Shown in pieces: positions 44,483 to 52,830 of a stretch of DNA of 64,000 nucleotides; position 1 is the first letter of the stretch; every line of letters starts with the position of its first letter. The notes under the pieces are model-generated. The model saw only the letters and a list, made by a program, of their open reading frames with translations. It was not told where the DNA came from and ran no database searches. Source of the stretch: an uncultured Eubacterium sp. (GTDB taxonomy: Bacteria > Bacillota > Clostridia > Lachnospirales > Lachnospiraceae); the NCBI GenBank assembly GCA_910577225.1, contig CAJTMV010000001.1, forward strand, positions 186,001 through 250,000, written 5' to 3'. Position numbers and translations under genes: made by a program.

Positions 44483-45887
44483 GTTTCCATGTAACTCCTT
44501 CTCTTGTATCTTTTAACGTGATTCCTTTGGCAGCCAGTTCCTCCCGAATCTGATCCGCTCTTGCAAAATCTTTGTTTTTTCTTGCCTGCTGACGCTCCTG
44601 TATCAGCTTTTCAATATCGGCATCCAGCACTTCTTCTTTCTGTTCGATCACAATCCCAAGCACCCGGCATAGTTCCTCCAGCCTGTCATACAGCTGCTGC
44701 AGATACGAAGCGGAACATTCTGACGATACATTGGTATTGATATATTTGACAAGCTCAAAAATCGCAGATACAGCATCGGCCGTATTACAGTCGTCTTCCA
44801 TTGCCGCTTCGAATTTCTGCTGAAACTGCCCGGTTCCCTCATACAATTCTGCTTCTTTTGCAGACATGGCTTCTGTTGCCGCCGTATCCGCACGCTGCAG
44901 TCTTTTTAACTGCTCCGCGGCTGTAAGTATCCGCTCCAGGCCGCTTGCCGCCGCATCCATCAGTTCTGCGCTAAAGTTCAGCGGACTTCTGTAATGCGCG
45001 CTCAGCATAAAAAATCGCAGCACCTGCAGATCATACTTTTGCGCAATCTCACGTACCGTAAAAAAGTTACCCAGCGATTTCGACATTTTCTGATTATCAA
45101 TATTCAAAAACCCGTTATGCATCCAGTACCTGGAAAATTCTTTTCCGCTTGCCGCCTCCGACTGCGCGATTTCATTTTCATGATGCGGAAAGATCAGATC
45201 TTCTCCTCCTGCATGAATATCGATCGTATCGCCCAGATATTTTTTAGACATCACCGAGCATTCAATATGCCATCCCGGACGTCCCTGTCCCCATGGAGAC
45301 TCCCATGCAGGTTCGCCTTCTTTTTTCGGTTTCCAGAGTACAAAATCGAACGGCTCTTCTTTCAGATCTCCCGTTACTTTAATATCCCTGTGACCAGCCT
45401 GCAGATCTTCCAGATTTTTATGCGACAGCTTACCATAAGAAGCAAATTTTCCAGTCCGGTAATATACCGTTCCATCTGCTGCGGCATAAGCAAATCCTTT
45501 GTCTATCAGCGTGCGGATCATTTCGATCATACCGTCGATCTCCTGCGTCGCCAGCGGGTGTACGGTTGCCGGCAGAATATTCATGCCTTCCATATCCTTT
45601 TTGCACTCCGCAATATAACGGCTGGAAATCTCACCCGCATCCACGCCTTCCTCCTGCGCCTTTTTAATGATCTTATCGTCCACGTCCGTAAAATTTGATA
45701 CAAACCGAACCTCATATCCTTTATATTCCAGATATCTGCGGAATGTATCAAATACGATCATCGGTCTTGCGTTTCCAATATGAATCAGATTATAAACCGT
45801 CGGACCGCAGACATACATGCGTACTTTGCCTTCTTCAATGGGAACAAACTCTTCTTTCTGCCTCGTCAATGTGTTATAGATTTTCAT
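44475..45887 (-). CDS. cysS: Cysteinyl-tRNA synthetase
   Basis: A 470-residue class I synthetase charging tRNA-Cys. The zinc/Cys site starts with CGPTVYN (Cys28), HIGNARPMI is the HIGH motif, HIECSVM and HHENE give further zinc ligands, and KMSKSLGNF is the KMSKS loop. The C-terminal DALR helical domain follows. GAGAGGA precedes the ATG at 45887. It is in the ispF-cysS-mrnC-rlmB-sigH cluster. Confidence 0.98.
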   Translation of the reverse strand: MKIYNTLTRQKEEFVPIEEGKVRMYVCGPTVYNLIHIGNARPMIVFDTFRRYLEYKGYEVRFVSNFTDVDDKIIKKAQEEGVDAGEISSRYIAECKKDMEGMNILPATVHPLATQEIDGMIEMIRTLIDKGFAYAAADGTVYYRTGKFASYGKLSHKNLEDLQAGHRDIKVTGDLKEEPFDFVLWKPKKEGEPAWESPWGQGRPGWHIECSVMSKKYLGDTIDIHAGGEDLIFPHHENEIAQSEAASGKEFSRYWMHNGFLNIDNQKMSKSLGNFFTVREIAQKYDLQVLRFFMLSAHYRSPLNFSAELMDAAASGLERILTAAEQLKRLQRADTAATEAMSAKEAELYEGTGQFQQKFEAAMEDDCNTADAVSAIFELVKYINTNVSSECSASYLQQLYDRLEELCRVLGIVIEQKEEVLDADIEKLIQERQQARKNKDFARADQIREELAAKGITLKDTREGVTWKRA

Positions 45888-45969
45888 AATTTTTCCTCTC
45901 TAATAAAATACCTGTCATAAACGATCTGCCCGACGTCCGCACACAGATCGTCTGAAAAACGGATTACGG

Positions 45970-46521
45970 TCATTCCTGCCGCCCCGGACACCCGGTGCAG
46001 CCTCCCGCACAGTTTCCACCGGAGACCGCGGCTGTAAAACTTCCCTCATACATCGAAGAAACTGCACAGACAGCATATGCTGCAATCCCTTGTCTGGTAC
46101 CGGTAAATCCGAGTCCTTCCTCGGTCGTCGCCTTGATATTTACCTGATTTTTCTGAATATGAAGCGTATCTGCCACATTCTGCTCCATCTGGCTGATATA
46201 CGGCCGCAGCTTCGGCTGCTGCGCTACAATCGTAGCGTCTATATTTTCAATCAGGTAATTCTCTTTGACAAGCAGGTCGCCCACATGCGCCAGCAGCTTC
46301 ATACTGCTGATGCCCGCATACGTCTCGTCTGTATCCGGAAAATGCTGCCCGATATCTCCCAGAGCCGCTGCGCCAAGCAGCGCGTCCATAATCGCATGCA
46401 CTGCCACGTCGGCATCTGAATGTCCGAGCAGTCCCATTTCATAAGGAATTTTCACACCGCCGAGTATCAGGCTGCGGTCTTTTATCAGTTTGTGTACGTC
46501 GTATCCCATTCCAACACGCAT
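45970..46521 (-). CDS. ispF: 2-C-methyl-D-erythritol 2,4-cyclodiphosphate synthase with Cys-rich tail
   Basis: A 183-residue MEP-pathway enzyme making isoprenoid precursors. The metal ligands Asp8, His10 (GYDVHKL) and His42 (ADVAVHAIMDALLG) are present, as are ATTEEGLGFTG and the hydrophobic core. The ATG at 46521 follows GGACAGG. Normal IspF proteins end near residue 158-160; this one carries about 22 extra residues ending AVSGGNCAGGCTGCPGRQE, with three Cys in a CX3CX2C array. The tail could bind metal or a cluster. It lies 82 bp upstream of cysS on the same strand. Confidence 0.95.
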   Translation of the reverse strand: MRVGMGYDVHKLIKDRSLILGGVKIPYEMGLLGHSDADVAVHAIMDALLGAAALGDIGQHFPDTDETYAGISSMKLLAHVGDLLVKENYLIENIDATIVAQQPKLRPYISQMEQNVADTLHIQKNQVNIKATTEEGLGFTGTRQGIAAYAVCAVSSMYEGSFTAAVSGGNCAGGCTGCPGRQE

Positions 46522-46560
46522 CTGCAATTCCTGTCCTTTCTATCCCTTCTATCCTTAATA

Positions 46561-46600
46561 TACCTTAACCTACCTTAATCTACCTTAATCTACCTTAATC
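46561..46600. repeat. Four 10-bp tandem repeats upstream of ispF
   Basis: TACCTTAACC, TACCTTAATC, TACCTTAATC, TACCTTAATC run head to tail. Degenerate related units (TATACCTTAC, CTATACCTTA) extend from about 46536 to 46635. Confidence 0.85.
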
Positions 46601-46721
46601 TATACCTTACCTTATCTTATCTATACCTTATCTGTCCGATGTTGCCAGCTGTCTGCCAGAAGCACGTCTTACGATGCCGGCGTTTCGATATACTCTGGTT
46701 CGTCTGGCTGTACGATCACTT

Positions 46722-47753
46722 TTATTTTATATATTTTGAAACATTGCTGCTGTCTACCTTTTCAAATGGTACCCACACATATTTGCCGTCTTCGGAAATC
46801 CCTTCCACCGACTTTGCGGATGAGCCTGAAGCAAGCGCTGCCGCTACTTCTACTGCTGCCTGCCCCTGTCCTGGTCCGGGCTGAAATACCGTAAACGCCA
46901 TCTCGCCGTTTTGAATCGCCGCGCACCCGTCAGCAGTCGCATCCACGCCTAATATCATCAGACTGCCCGGATCCTTGCCTGCTTTTTTGCATGCCTCTGC
47001 CACTCCCAGTGCCATTGCGTCATTATTGCAGATCACACAGTCTGCTTCTCTTCCGGTCCGCAAAAATATTTCAAACAAATCTGCGGCTTTTTCTGTCGAC
47101 CAGTCTGCACTGTCTTCAAACACATAATTGATCTTTTTCCCGCTTGCCTCAAGCGTTCTTTTCACTCCTTTTGTACGTCCCCGAGTCGCAGAGTGTACGG
47201 ACGGTCCCTTGATCAGCACAACGTTAATTTCATTTTGGGACGCCAGCTGATCCAATACATATTGTGCCTGAAACTCCCCGGCCATTAAATCATCGGATCC
47301 GACATACATATTGGAGTCTTTTTCCAGATTTTTATCGTTTGGACGGCTGTTGACATAAACGATCGGCAGCCCTGCCGCGCTTGCTTTTAATTCCACGGCC
47401 GTATCCACATCGATCGCGCCGCACAATATGGCTGAGTAGCCGTCTGCAGCGGCTTTTTGAATCTGATCTACCTGATTTTCGATAATTCCTTCCGCATCTG
47501 CTACTTCCAGCTGTATCCCCCGTTCCGCCGCCGCCTGCTGCGCGCCGTCGGCAAGTGTCTGGCGAAACGTATCCATCTTACTGATGGTCATCAGCATTTT
47601 CATATTTTTTCCGGAATCCTGGCCAGAATCTCCGCAGGCGCCGGCAATTACCGCGGTTCCAAGGCAAATGGCAAGAATTCCTGCAGCTGACTTTCCATTC
47701 CTTTTCTTCCGATTCGTTATCTTCCGATTCGTTATCTTCTGATTCATTTTCAT
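46722..47753 (-). CDS. Sugar-binding lipoprotein (periplasmic-binding protein, RbsB/Mgl type)
   Basis: A 343-residue type I binding protein. The N-terminus is unusually basic (MKMNQKITNRKITNRKKRN) because of a 15-bp tandem duplication (47706-47735), followed by a hydrophobic segment and the lipobox IAGAC (Cys near residue 40). The mature part has the two-lobed sugar-binding fold, with VDQIQKAAADGYSAILCGAI and CNNDAMALGVAEACK characteristic of RbsB-like proteins. Its ATG overlaps the stop of the chemoreceptor gene (ATGA). No permease or ATPase is adjacent, so it may feed the chemoreceptor rather than a transporter. Ligand unknown. Confidence 0.9.
   Translation of the reverse strand: MKMNQKITNRKITNRKKRNGKSAAGILAICLGTAVIAGACGDSGQDSGKNMKMLMTISKMDTFRQTLADGAQQAAAERGIQLEVADAEGIIENQVDQIQKAAADGYSAILCGAIDVDTAVELKASAAGLPIVYVNSRPNDKNLEKDSNMYVGSDDLMAGEFQAQYVLDQLASQNEINVVLIKGPSVHSATRGRTKGVKRTLEASGKKINYVFEDSADWSTEKAADLFEIFLRTGREADCVICNNDAMALGVAEACKKAGKDPGSLMILGVDATADGCAAIQNGEMAFTVFQPGPGQGQAAVEVAAALASGSSAKSVEGISEDGKYVWVPFEKVDSSNVSKYIK
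47706..47750. repeat. 15-bp tandem repeat inside the binding-protein start
   Basis: CTTCCGATTCGTTAT (47706-47720) is repeated exactly at 47721-47735, with a degenerate third unit (47736-47750). It duplicates KITNR in the N-terminal basic region and keeps the frame. Confidence 0.8.
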
Positions 47754-49822
47754 CCTACGCCCTCCCCGATCTTAAAGATTTCTACCTGATGCGCCAGCTC
47801 CATCGCCGAATCCGTCAGTTCCTTTGCGCCGCTTGCAACAGATTCGCTGTTTCCGGTAATATGGTTTGCCTGCTCCACCATCGTATCCGAAGATGCCAGG
47901 ATCTCCTCTGAGCTTGCCGCCTGTTCCTGCGAGATCGCAGCGACATTGCTGGCTACTCCGTCGACCTGTTCTACCTGATCGATCATCTGCTGTACCAGGC
48001 TGCTCACCTTATCGATGTTTTCAAAAATATGATCGAACGTCTGCAGTGCGCCGTTAACAAGCGTACTGCTGTTCGTAATGCTCTTCGCGCTGTCGTCGGC
48101 CTGAAGCACCGCGTCTTTTACCAGTCCGTTAATCTGACTGATCAGCTTTTCGATATTATGCACAGAATCTGCGCTCGTCTGGGCGAGCTGTCCGATCTGT
48201 GTCGCGACGACTGCAAATCCGCGGCCTGCTTCTCCGGCTCTTGCCGCTTCTATCGATGCGTTCAGAGACAGCAGATTCGTCTCATCCGCAATATTTCCGA
48301 TCACATTTGTAATATTTGTAATTTCTTCTGATGCCTGTCCGACCTTGTCGATCGCTTCCTGGAGCTTCATAACCGATTCGTTGATATCCTGCATCGCACT
48401 GCTGACATTTTGCATATCTGCTTTTCCCTTCTGCGATACGTCTACCGTTTCCTGCATTTTATCATTGACCTGTACACTGTTCTCTCTCGTCTCGGCTACG
48501 ACAAGCGCAAGCGTTGTTGCGTTCTGCGCAATCTCGTTTACAGAGATGGACAGCTGTTCTACCGTTTCATTTAACTCCCGCATGGACGCGCTCTGCAGCT
48601 TGGATGCGTCATACATCTGTCCGGATACGTCGTTGCTGTTGTCTGCCTGTGTCTGGAGCTTGCCGGATACTCCATGAATCGAAGCGATCATGCTGCGCAT
48701 CGTAGCCGCGTATTTTTCCATACAGCGTCCCATAACGCCGATCTCGTCTCTGCTGCGCGTCTTAATGTGAACCGTAAAATCTCCGTCTGTCATAGCCATA
48801 ATCGCTTTTGTCAGCACTTTTACCGGCCGGATAACCACATAAACGACACGCTCGATTAAAATAGCCAGAAGAAGCACGCTGATCACTCCGATAATAGCCA
48901 TGGCTGTCCGGATATTATCAACGTCGCTGTAAACTACTTTTGCCGGTATATAAGACACCAGAATCCAGTCTGTTCCCGCTACTTCTTCAAAAGCAGTCAT
49001 ATTCCCATCGATCTGCACGGTACTCAGATCGTCGTCTTTGAGCCTTTCTGCCACATCCCTTAAAAACACGTCTTTCGATTCATTCAGCCTGGAAGACATC
49101 AGACTGCTGTCCCGGTGAGCCAGAATCGACAGATCGGTGCTGTTGACAAGAAATGCCTGCGCCTGTTCCATACTGACCAGACTGCTGACGATAATACTAA
49201 TCCGCTGCAGCGACAAATCTGCCGAAATTACTTTCATTTTTCCGCTGCGGTCATTTAATATTCCGCATGCACTGATGACAGCTTCGCCGTTTTCATTTGT
49301 GTATGCATCGGTAAATCCTATATTCAGTCTGGTAATGCCTCCCTGATACCAGACCGTTTGCGTCGGATCATTTTCTGATTTTTCAGACCCTGTGGCCGTC
49401 ATCATATTACCGTCCGCATCCGCCACATACAATCCCTGCGGAAAATTGTCGTTATAACCATAATAGCCGTCTAACAGCTGCTGCAGCTGAATGTCCGACA
49501 GTCCCATCGTCTCGATGCTTTGCTTGGCCGATCCGATCGCCGACAGATTTTCCTCCAGCCATGCTTCGATCTCACTGACCTGATTTTCTACAGAAGTGTT
49601 CAGCAGATTCTCTGCCGCCTCTTCAATCGTTGTACGCGAGATGCTGTACGAGATTCCAACCAGTATCACCACGATAACAATCACTACCGGCAGGATAACA
49701 CCGAGCAGCTTGGTTCTGATGGAAATAATTTTTGCTTTATTTTCCTGTATCAGCTGCTCGTGTTGCATATGTTTCTTCTTATGATCCTGCTCCCTGTCCC
49801 GTTTCTTTTTGTCCTGTCTCAT
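47750..49822 (-). CDS. Methyl-accepting chemotaxis protein with dCache-type sensor domain
   Basis: A 690-residue chemoreceptor. A long charged cytoplasmic start (1-35) precedes TM1 (LLGVILPVVIVIVVILVGI, about 39-57), an extracellular double-Cache domain (about 60-310) with WYQGGITRLNIGFTDAYTNE, TM2 (AMAIIGVISVLLLAILI), a HAMP domain and the helical signalling region with the hairpin tip EITNITNVIGNIADETNLLS then LNASIEAARAGEAGRGFAVV. It should control a CheA kinase. It is translationally coupled to a sugar-binding lipoprotein, suggesting sugar sensing. GGGAGGG precedes the ATG. No other che genes are in the window. Confidence 0.94.
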   Translation of the reverse strand: MRQDKKKRDREQDHKKKHMQHEQLIQENKAKIISIRTKLLGVILPVVIVIVVILVGISYSISRTTIEEAAENLLNTSVENQVSEIEAWLEENLSAIGSAKQSIETMGLSDIQLQQLLDGYYGYNDNFPQGLYVADADGNMMTATGSEKSENDPTQTVWYQGGITRLNIGFTDAYTNENGEAVISACGILNDRSGKMKVISADLSLQRISIIVSSLVSMEQAQAFLVNSTDLSILAHRDSSLMSSRLNESKDVFLRDVAERLKDDDLSTVQIDGNMTAFEEVAGTDWILVSYIPAKVVYSDVDNIRTAMAIIGVISVLLLAILIERVVYVVIRPVKVLTKAIMAMTDGDFTVHIKTRSRDEIGVMGRCMEKYAATMRSMIASIHGVSGKLQTQADNSNDVSGQMYDASKLQSASMRELNETVEQLSISVNEIAQNATTLALVVAETRENSVQVNDKMQETVDVSQKGKADMQNVSSAMQDINESVMKLQEAIDKVGQASEEITNITNVIGNIADETNLLSLNASIEAARAGEAGRGFAVVATQIGQLAQTSADSVHNIEKLISQINGLVKDAVLQADDSAKSITNSSTLVNGALQTFDHIFENIDKVSSLVQQMIDQVEQVDGVASNVAAISQEQAASSEEILASSDTMVEQANHITGNSESVASGAKELTDSAMELAHQVEIFKIGEGVG

Positions 49823-50190
49823 CTTATGATCCCTCCCCCAAAATTCACAATGTTACAGATATCTTACCACAATTTGCATAGAAAGAAAATAATTATATTC
49901 TTTTCTTTTCACATTTTTATAGAAAGGTCCGGCACACTTTCGTCATTGTGATCAAAAAAACATCTTTCTTTCGTCATTCTGCCGGACTTCACATCCATCC
50001 GGCATTATTTTCGTCAAATCTCCAACCCTTCGCCCGATTTCTTTAGAACATCCCCCTATAGTCAATTCCGTTTGTTTCTGTTATAGTAATCACTGTAAAC
50101 AAGAACGGCACTTTACACGATTGGTGTGCATACACAGTCGTTAAAAGGAAAAAACATAAAATTTCTATTACAAAACAGGAGGATTTTAAA
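49823..50190. other. Divergent regulatory region between the chemoreceptor and msmK
   Basis: These 368 bp contain three copies of TTTCGTCA (49938, 49969, 50009; the first two extend to TTTCGTCATT), a small hairpin TGCCGGA/TCCGGCA (49980-50004), and an extended -10 element TGTTATAGT (50079-50087) about 105 bp before the msmK ATG. The direct repeats look like regulator sites. No gene is seen. Confidence 0.5.
50079..50087 (+). promoter_or_regulatory. Extended -10 promoter of msmK
   Basis: TGTTATAGT matches an extended -10 element. The -35 region is poor, which suggests an activator; the TTTCGTCA repeats lie 60-140 bp upstream. Confidence 0.5.
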
Positions 50191-51300
50191 ATGTCAAGTG
50201 TATCAATGAAAAACATCTGCAAAAAATATCCGAACGGATTTGAAGCTGTAAAGGATTTTAACCTTGAAATTGCAGATCAGGAGTTTATTATTTTCGTAGG
50301 ACCGTCCGGTTGTGGTAAATCTACAACGCTTCGTATGGTAGCTGGTCTGGAAGATATTTCATCCGGCGATCTGATCATCGACGGCAAACGTGTAAACGAC
50401 GTAGAACCAAAAGACAGAGATATCGCGATGGTATTCCAGAACTACGCTCTGTATCCTCATATGACAGTATATGATAACATCGCTTTCGGTCTGAAAATGA
50501 GAAAAGTACCAAAGGATGAAATCGATAAAAAAGTAAGAGAAGCTGCAAAGATCCTTGACCTGGAGCAGTTATTGGATCGTAAGCCGAAGGCTCTTTCCGG
50601 CGGTCAGAGACAGCGTGTTGCCATGGGTCGTGCAATCGTTCGTAATCCAAAAGTATTCCTGATGGATGAGCCGTTATCCAACCTGGATGCAAAACTGAGA
50701 GTACAGATGAGAACGGAAATCTCTGCTCTGCATCACAAATTAAAAGCTACTATTATCTATGTAACGCATGATCAGACAGAGGCTATGACACTTGGTACAA
50801 GAATCGTCGTATTAAAAGACGGCGTTGTACAGCAGGTAGATTCTCCGCAGAAATTATACAATATGCCTAACAACTTATTCGTAGCAGGATTTATTGGTTC
50901 TCCGCAGATGAACTTTGTAAACGCTACCTGTAAAGTAAGCGGTTCTGATGTAACGCTGAACTTTGACAAATTCTCTATTGCTCTGCCTCCTGCAAAAGCA
51001 AAGAAATTAGTAGACGGCGGTTACAACGGCAAGACAGTTATTATGGGTATTCGTCCGGAAGATATCGGCGATTCTGATTACGAAATGAGCACATACGCAG
51101 CTAAGATCGACGCTACAGTATCCGGATACGAATTACTTGGTTCAGAAGTAATCCTGTATTATCAAATTGCCGGCGCAAACATGAGTGCAAAAGTAGAATC
51201 TTCTACAACCGCACGCCTTGGCGATCATGTAACGCTTGCTCTGAATCCGGAAAAGATCCACGTATTCGATCATGATACAGAGCTGACTGTTACAAACTAA
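50191..51300 (+). CDS. msmK: ABC transporter ATPase of carbohydrate importers (MsmK/UgpC type)
   Basis: A 369-residue CUT1-class ATPase. VGPSGCGKSTT is Walker A, the Q-loop follows, LSGGQRQRVAMGRA is the signature, VFLMDEPLSNLD Walker B, and IYVTHDQTEAMTL the switch His. The C-terminal 130 residues form the OB-type regulatory domain (MGIRPEDI). In Firmicutes one such ATPase often energises several sugar importers encoded elsewhere, so a solitary gene is normal. Codon use is of the strongly expressed kind. AGGAGG is seven bases before the ATG. It may serve uptake of galactosides handled by the two GH36 enzymes; this is inferred. Confidence 0.95.
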   Translation: MSSVSMKNICKKYPNGFEAVKDFNLEIADQEFIIFVGPSGCGKSTTLRMVAGLEDISSGDLIIDGKRVNDVEPKDRDIAMVFQNYALYPHMTVYDNIAFGLKMRKVPKDEIDKKVREAAKILDLEQLLDRKPKALSGGQRQRVAMGRAIVRNPKVFLMDEPLSNLDAKLRVQMRTEISALHHKLKATIIYVTHDQTEAMTLGTRIVVLKDGVVQQVDSPQKLYNMPNNLFVAGFIGSPQMNFVNATCKVSGSDVTLNFDKFSIALPPAKAKKLVDGGYNGKTVIMGIRPEDIGDSDYEMSTYAAKIDATVSGYELLGSEVILYYQIAGANMSAKVESSTTARLGDHVTLALNPEKIHVFDHDTELTVTN

Positions 51301-51341
51301 TCCACGCTGTTACAGAATTATTATTGACAGAAATAGTGTCT

Positions 51342-51369
51342 TTGATACAGACATTTATTTCCATATAGA
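51342..51369 (+). promoter_or_regulatory. Promoter of the PucR-type regulator
   Basis: TTGATA (51342-51347), 16 bases, TATAGA (51364-51369). It implies a leader of over 200 nt before the ATG at 51591. A perfect TTGACA lies at 51324 but lacks a good -10. Confidence 0.55.
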
Positions 51370-51468
51370 AACTTTATTTATTATCATTTTTATCGTTGCG
51401 CAAAAGTCCTGTGCAAACAGGCATCTGGTCACTTAAACATTCACTGTTCCCGCAGGGACAGTCTCATC

Positions 51469-51517
51469 AGAAAGGAAACGATACCACCAACCCGGTATTG
51501 GTTTCCTTTCTTTTTTG
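51469..51517 (+). terminator. Intrinsic terminator in the leader of the PucR-type gene
   Basis: AGAAAGGAAAC pairs with GTTTCCTTTCT, extended by a GATACC/GGTATT inner stem with one bulge, and is followed by TTTTTT. An 8-bp hairpin (ACTGTTCC-CGCA-GGGACAGT, 51441-51460) lies just before it. It may simply end msmK transcription or act as an attenuator. Confidence 0.8.
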
Positions 51518-51590
51518 TGATATGATAAGAATAATTGGGACCTGCTGTCCGTTATCAGTCAGCTTTCTAACATTTATGCGGAGGATTCTT

Positions 51591-52751
51591 ATGAAAAAAT
51601 TACAGACAATACTGGAAGAAGTTATGGATATTTCTCGTATTCCCATGCAGCTATACGATGCTGCTGGAAACTGTACGGCTCCCGGCGCAGATATCGATGC
51701 GGCTGTGTCAGAGAGCGTACATGAATTTATCTGTTCTGACGCGCAAAACCAGTCTCTGGGAGCCTTTCACTATTTCAAGATCATCTGTTTTGACACGCTC
51801 TCTTATGTACTGCTTGTTTCTAATTTTGCGCCAGATTCATTTACCGTCGGGCGTCTGACTGTCTGCCAGCTAAAACATCTGCTGGAATCACAGGAAGAAT
51901 CTGTCACAAAATCCGGTTTTCTCCGCAATCTGGTCAACGGTTCCCTGACCGCTGCAGAAATTACCCGACAGGCTAAAAAACTGCGTCTTTCTGCCGCTAC
52001 CTGGACCGCATTTGTGATCGAATGTCAGGAAGGCTTTGCAAATTCCTATTCTTATCAGCTGCTGGAGCATGCCTTTGCCGGACACAAAATGGATCTTTGC
52101 TGCGAACTGGATGAGACACATCTTCTGCTTATGAAAGATATATCCAATATTCTGAAAGAATACAAGTCTTCTTCAGAATTAAGTCTCCGGCATGGAAAAA
52201 AGAATCCATCGACTGCGGATACGGAATATCTTTCTTCCTGTCTGAAACGTTTTGCACAGACGCTTGCCGACACGCTGCGCGCTGAAGCGCTGGTTCAGAC
52301 AAATATTGGTTACAGTACGACTGCCGACAGCTTTCTGCAGCTGGACAGACTTTACCAGGAAGCCCTGACCGCACTAAATATCCGACAGACATTTTTTGCT
52401 GAGCGTGACACAATCGCCTACGACAAACTGGGGATCGGCCGTCTGATCGCCGAGCTTCCTACAGATCTGTGCAGCGACTTTTTATATGAAGTATTCGGCA
52501 CGCAGCTTCCGGACGATCTGGATGAAGAGACGCAAAATACCATACAGAAATTCTACGAAAATAATCTGAATATTTCTGAAACTGCCAGACAGCTCTATCT
52601 GCACCGAAACACACTTGTCTACCGGCTGGAACGACTGGAAAAGCTGCTTGGACTGGATATCCGGAAATTCGAAGACGCCATGACATTCAAGCTGGCAATG
52701 ATGGTACTGGCACATGTAAGAAAACAACAGCAGCAGAATACGATTTTGTAA
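51591..52751 (+). CDS. PucR/CdaR-type transcriptional regulator
   Basis: A 386-residue regulator. The ATG at 51591 has GGAGG nine bases upstream. The N-terminal 120 residues form a sensor-like domain; the middle has the GGDEF-like fold of CdaR proteins (about 220-300); the C-terminal HTH_30 domain is clear (NNLNISETARQLYLHRNTLV, then YRLERLEKLLGLD, about 330-365). Family members respond to sugars or organic acids. It follows msmK in the same direction, separated by a terminator, so it may sense carbohydrate status and control that gene. Confidence 0.88.
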   Translation: MKKLQTILEEVMDISRIPMQLYDAAGNCTAPGADIDAAVSESVHEFICSDAQNQSLGAFHYFKIICFDTLSYVLLVSNFAPDSFTVGRLTVCQLKHLLESQEESVTKSGFLRNLVNGSLTAAEITRQAKKLRLSAATWTAFVIECQEGFANSYSYQLLEHAFAGHKMDLCCELDETHLLLMKDISNILKEYKSSSELSLRHGKKNPSTADTEYLSSCLKRFAQTLADTLRAEALVQTNIGYSTTADSFLQLDRLYQEALTALNIRQTFFAERDTIAYDKLGIGRLIAELPTDLCSDFLYEVFGTQLPDDLDEETQNTIQKFYENNLNISETARQLYLHRNTLVYRLERLEKLLGLDIRKFEDAMTFKLAMMVLAHVRKQQQQNTIL

Positions 52752-52773
52752 AAACATCGATACAATATTTCAA

Positions 52774-52811
52774 AAACATCCGGCTCTCTGTATACAAAGA
52801 TCCGGATGTTT
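52774..52811. terminator. Bidirectional terminator between the PucR-type gene and lysA
   Basis: AAACATCCGG (52774-52783) pairs with CCGGATGTTT (52802-52811). On the minus strand it is followed by a TTTTT run; on the plus strand by a shorter T-rich tail. It lies between convergent genes. Confidence 0.8.
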
Positions 52812-52830
52812 CCTGTTTGTTCAGATATCT

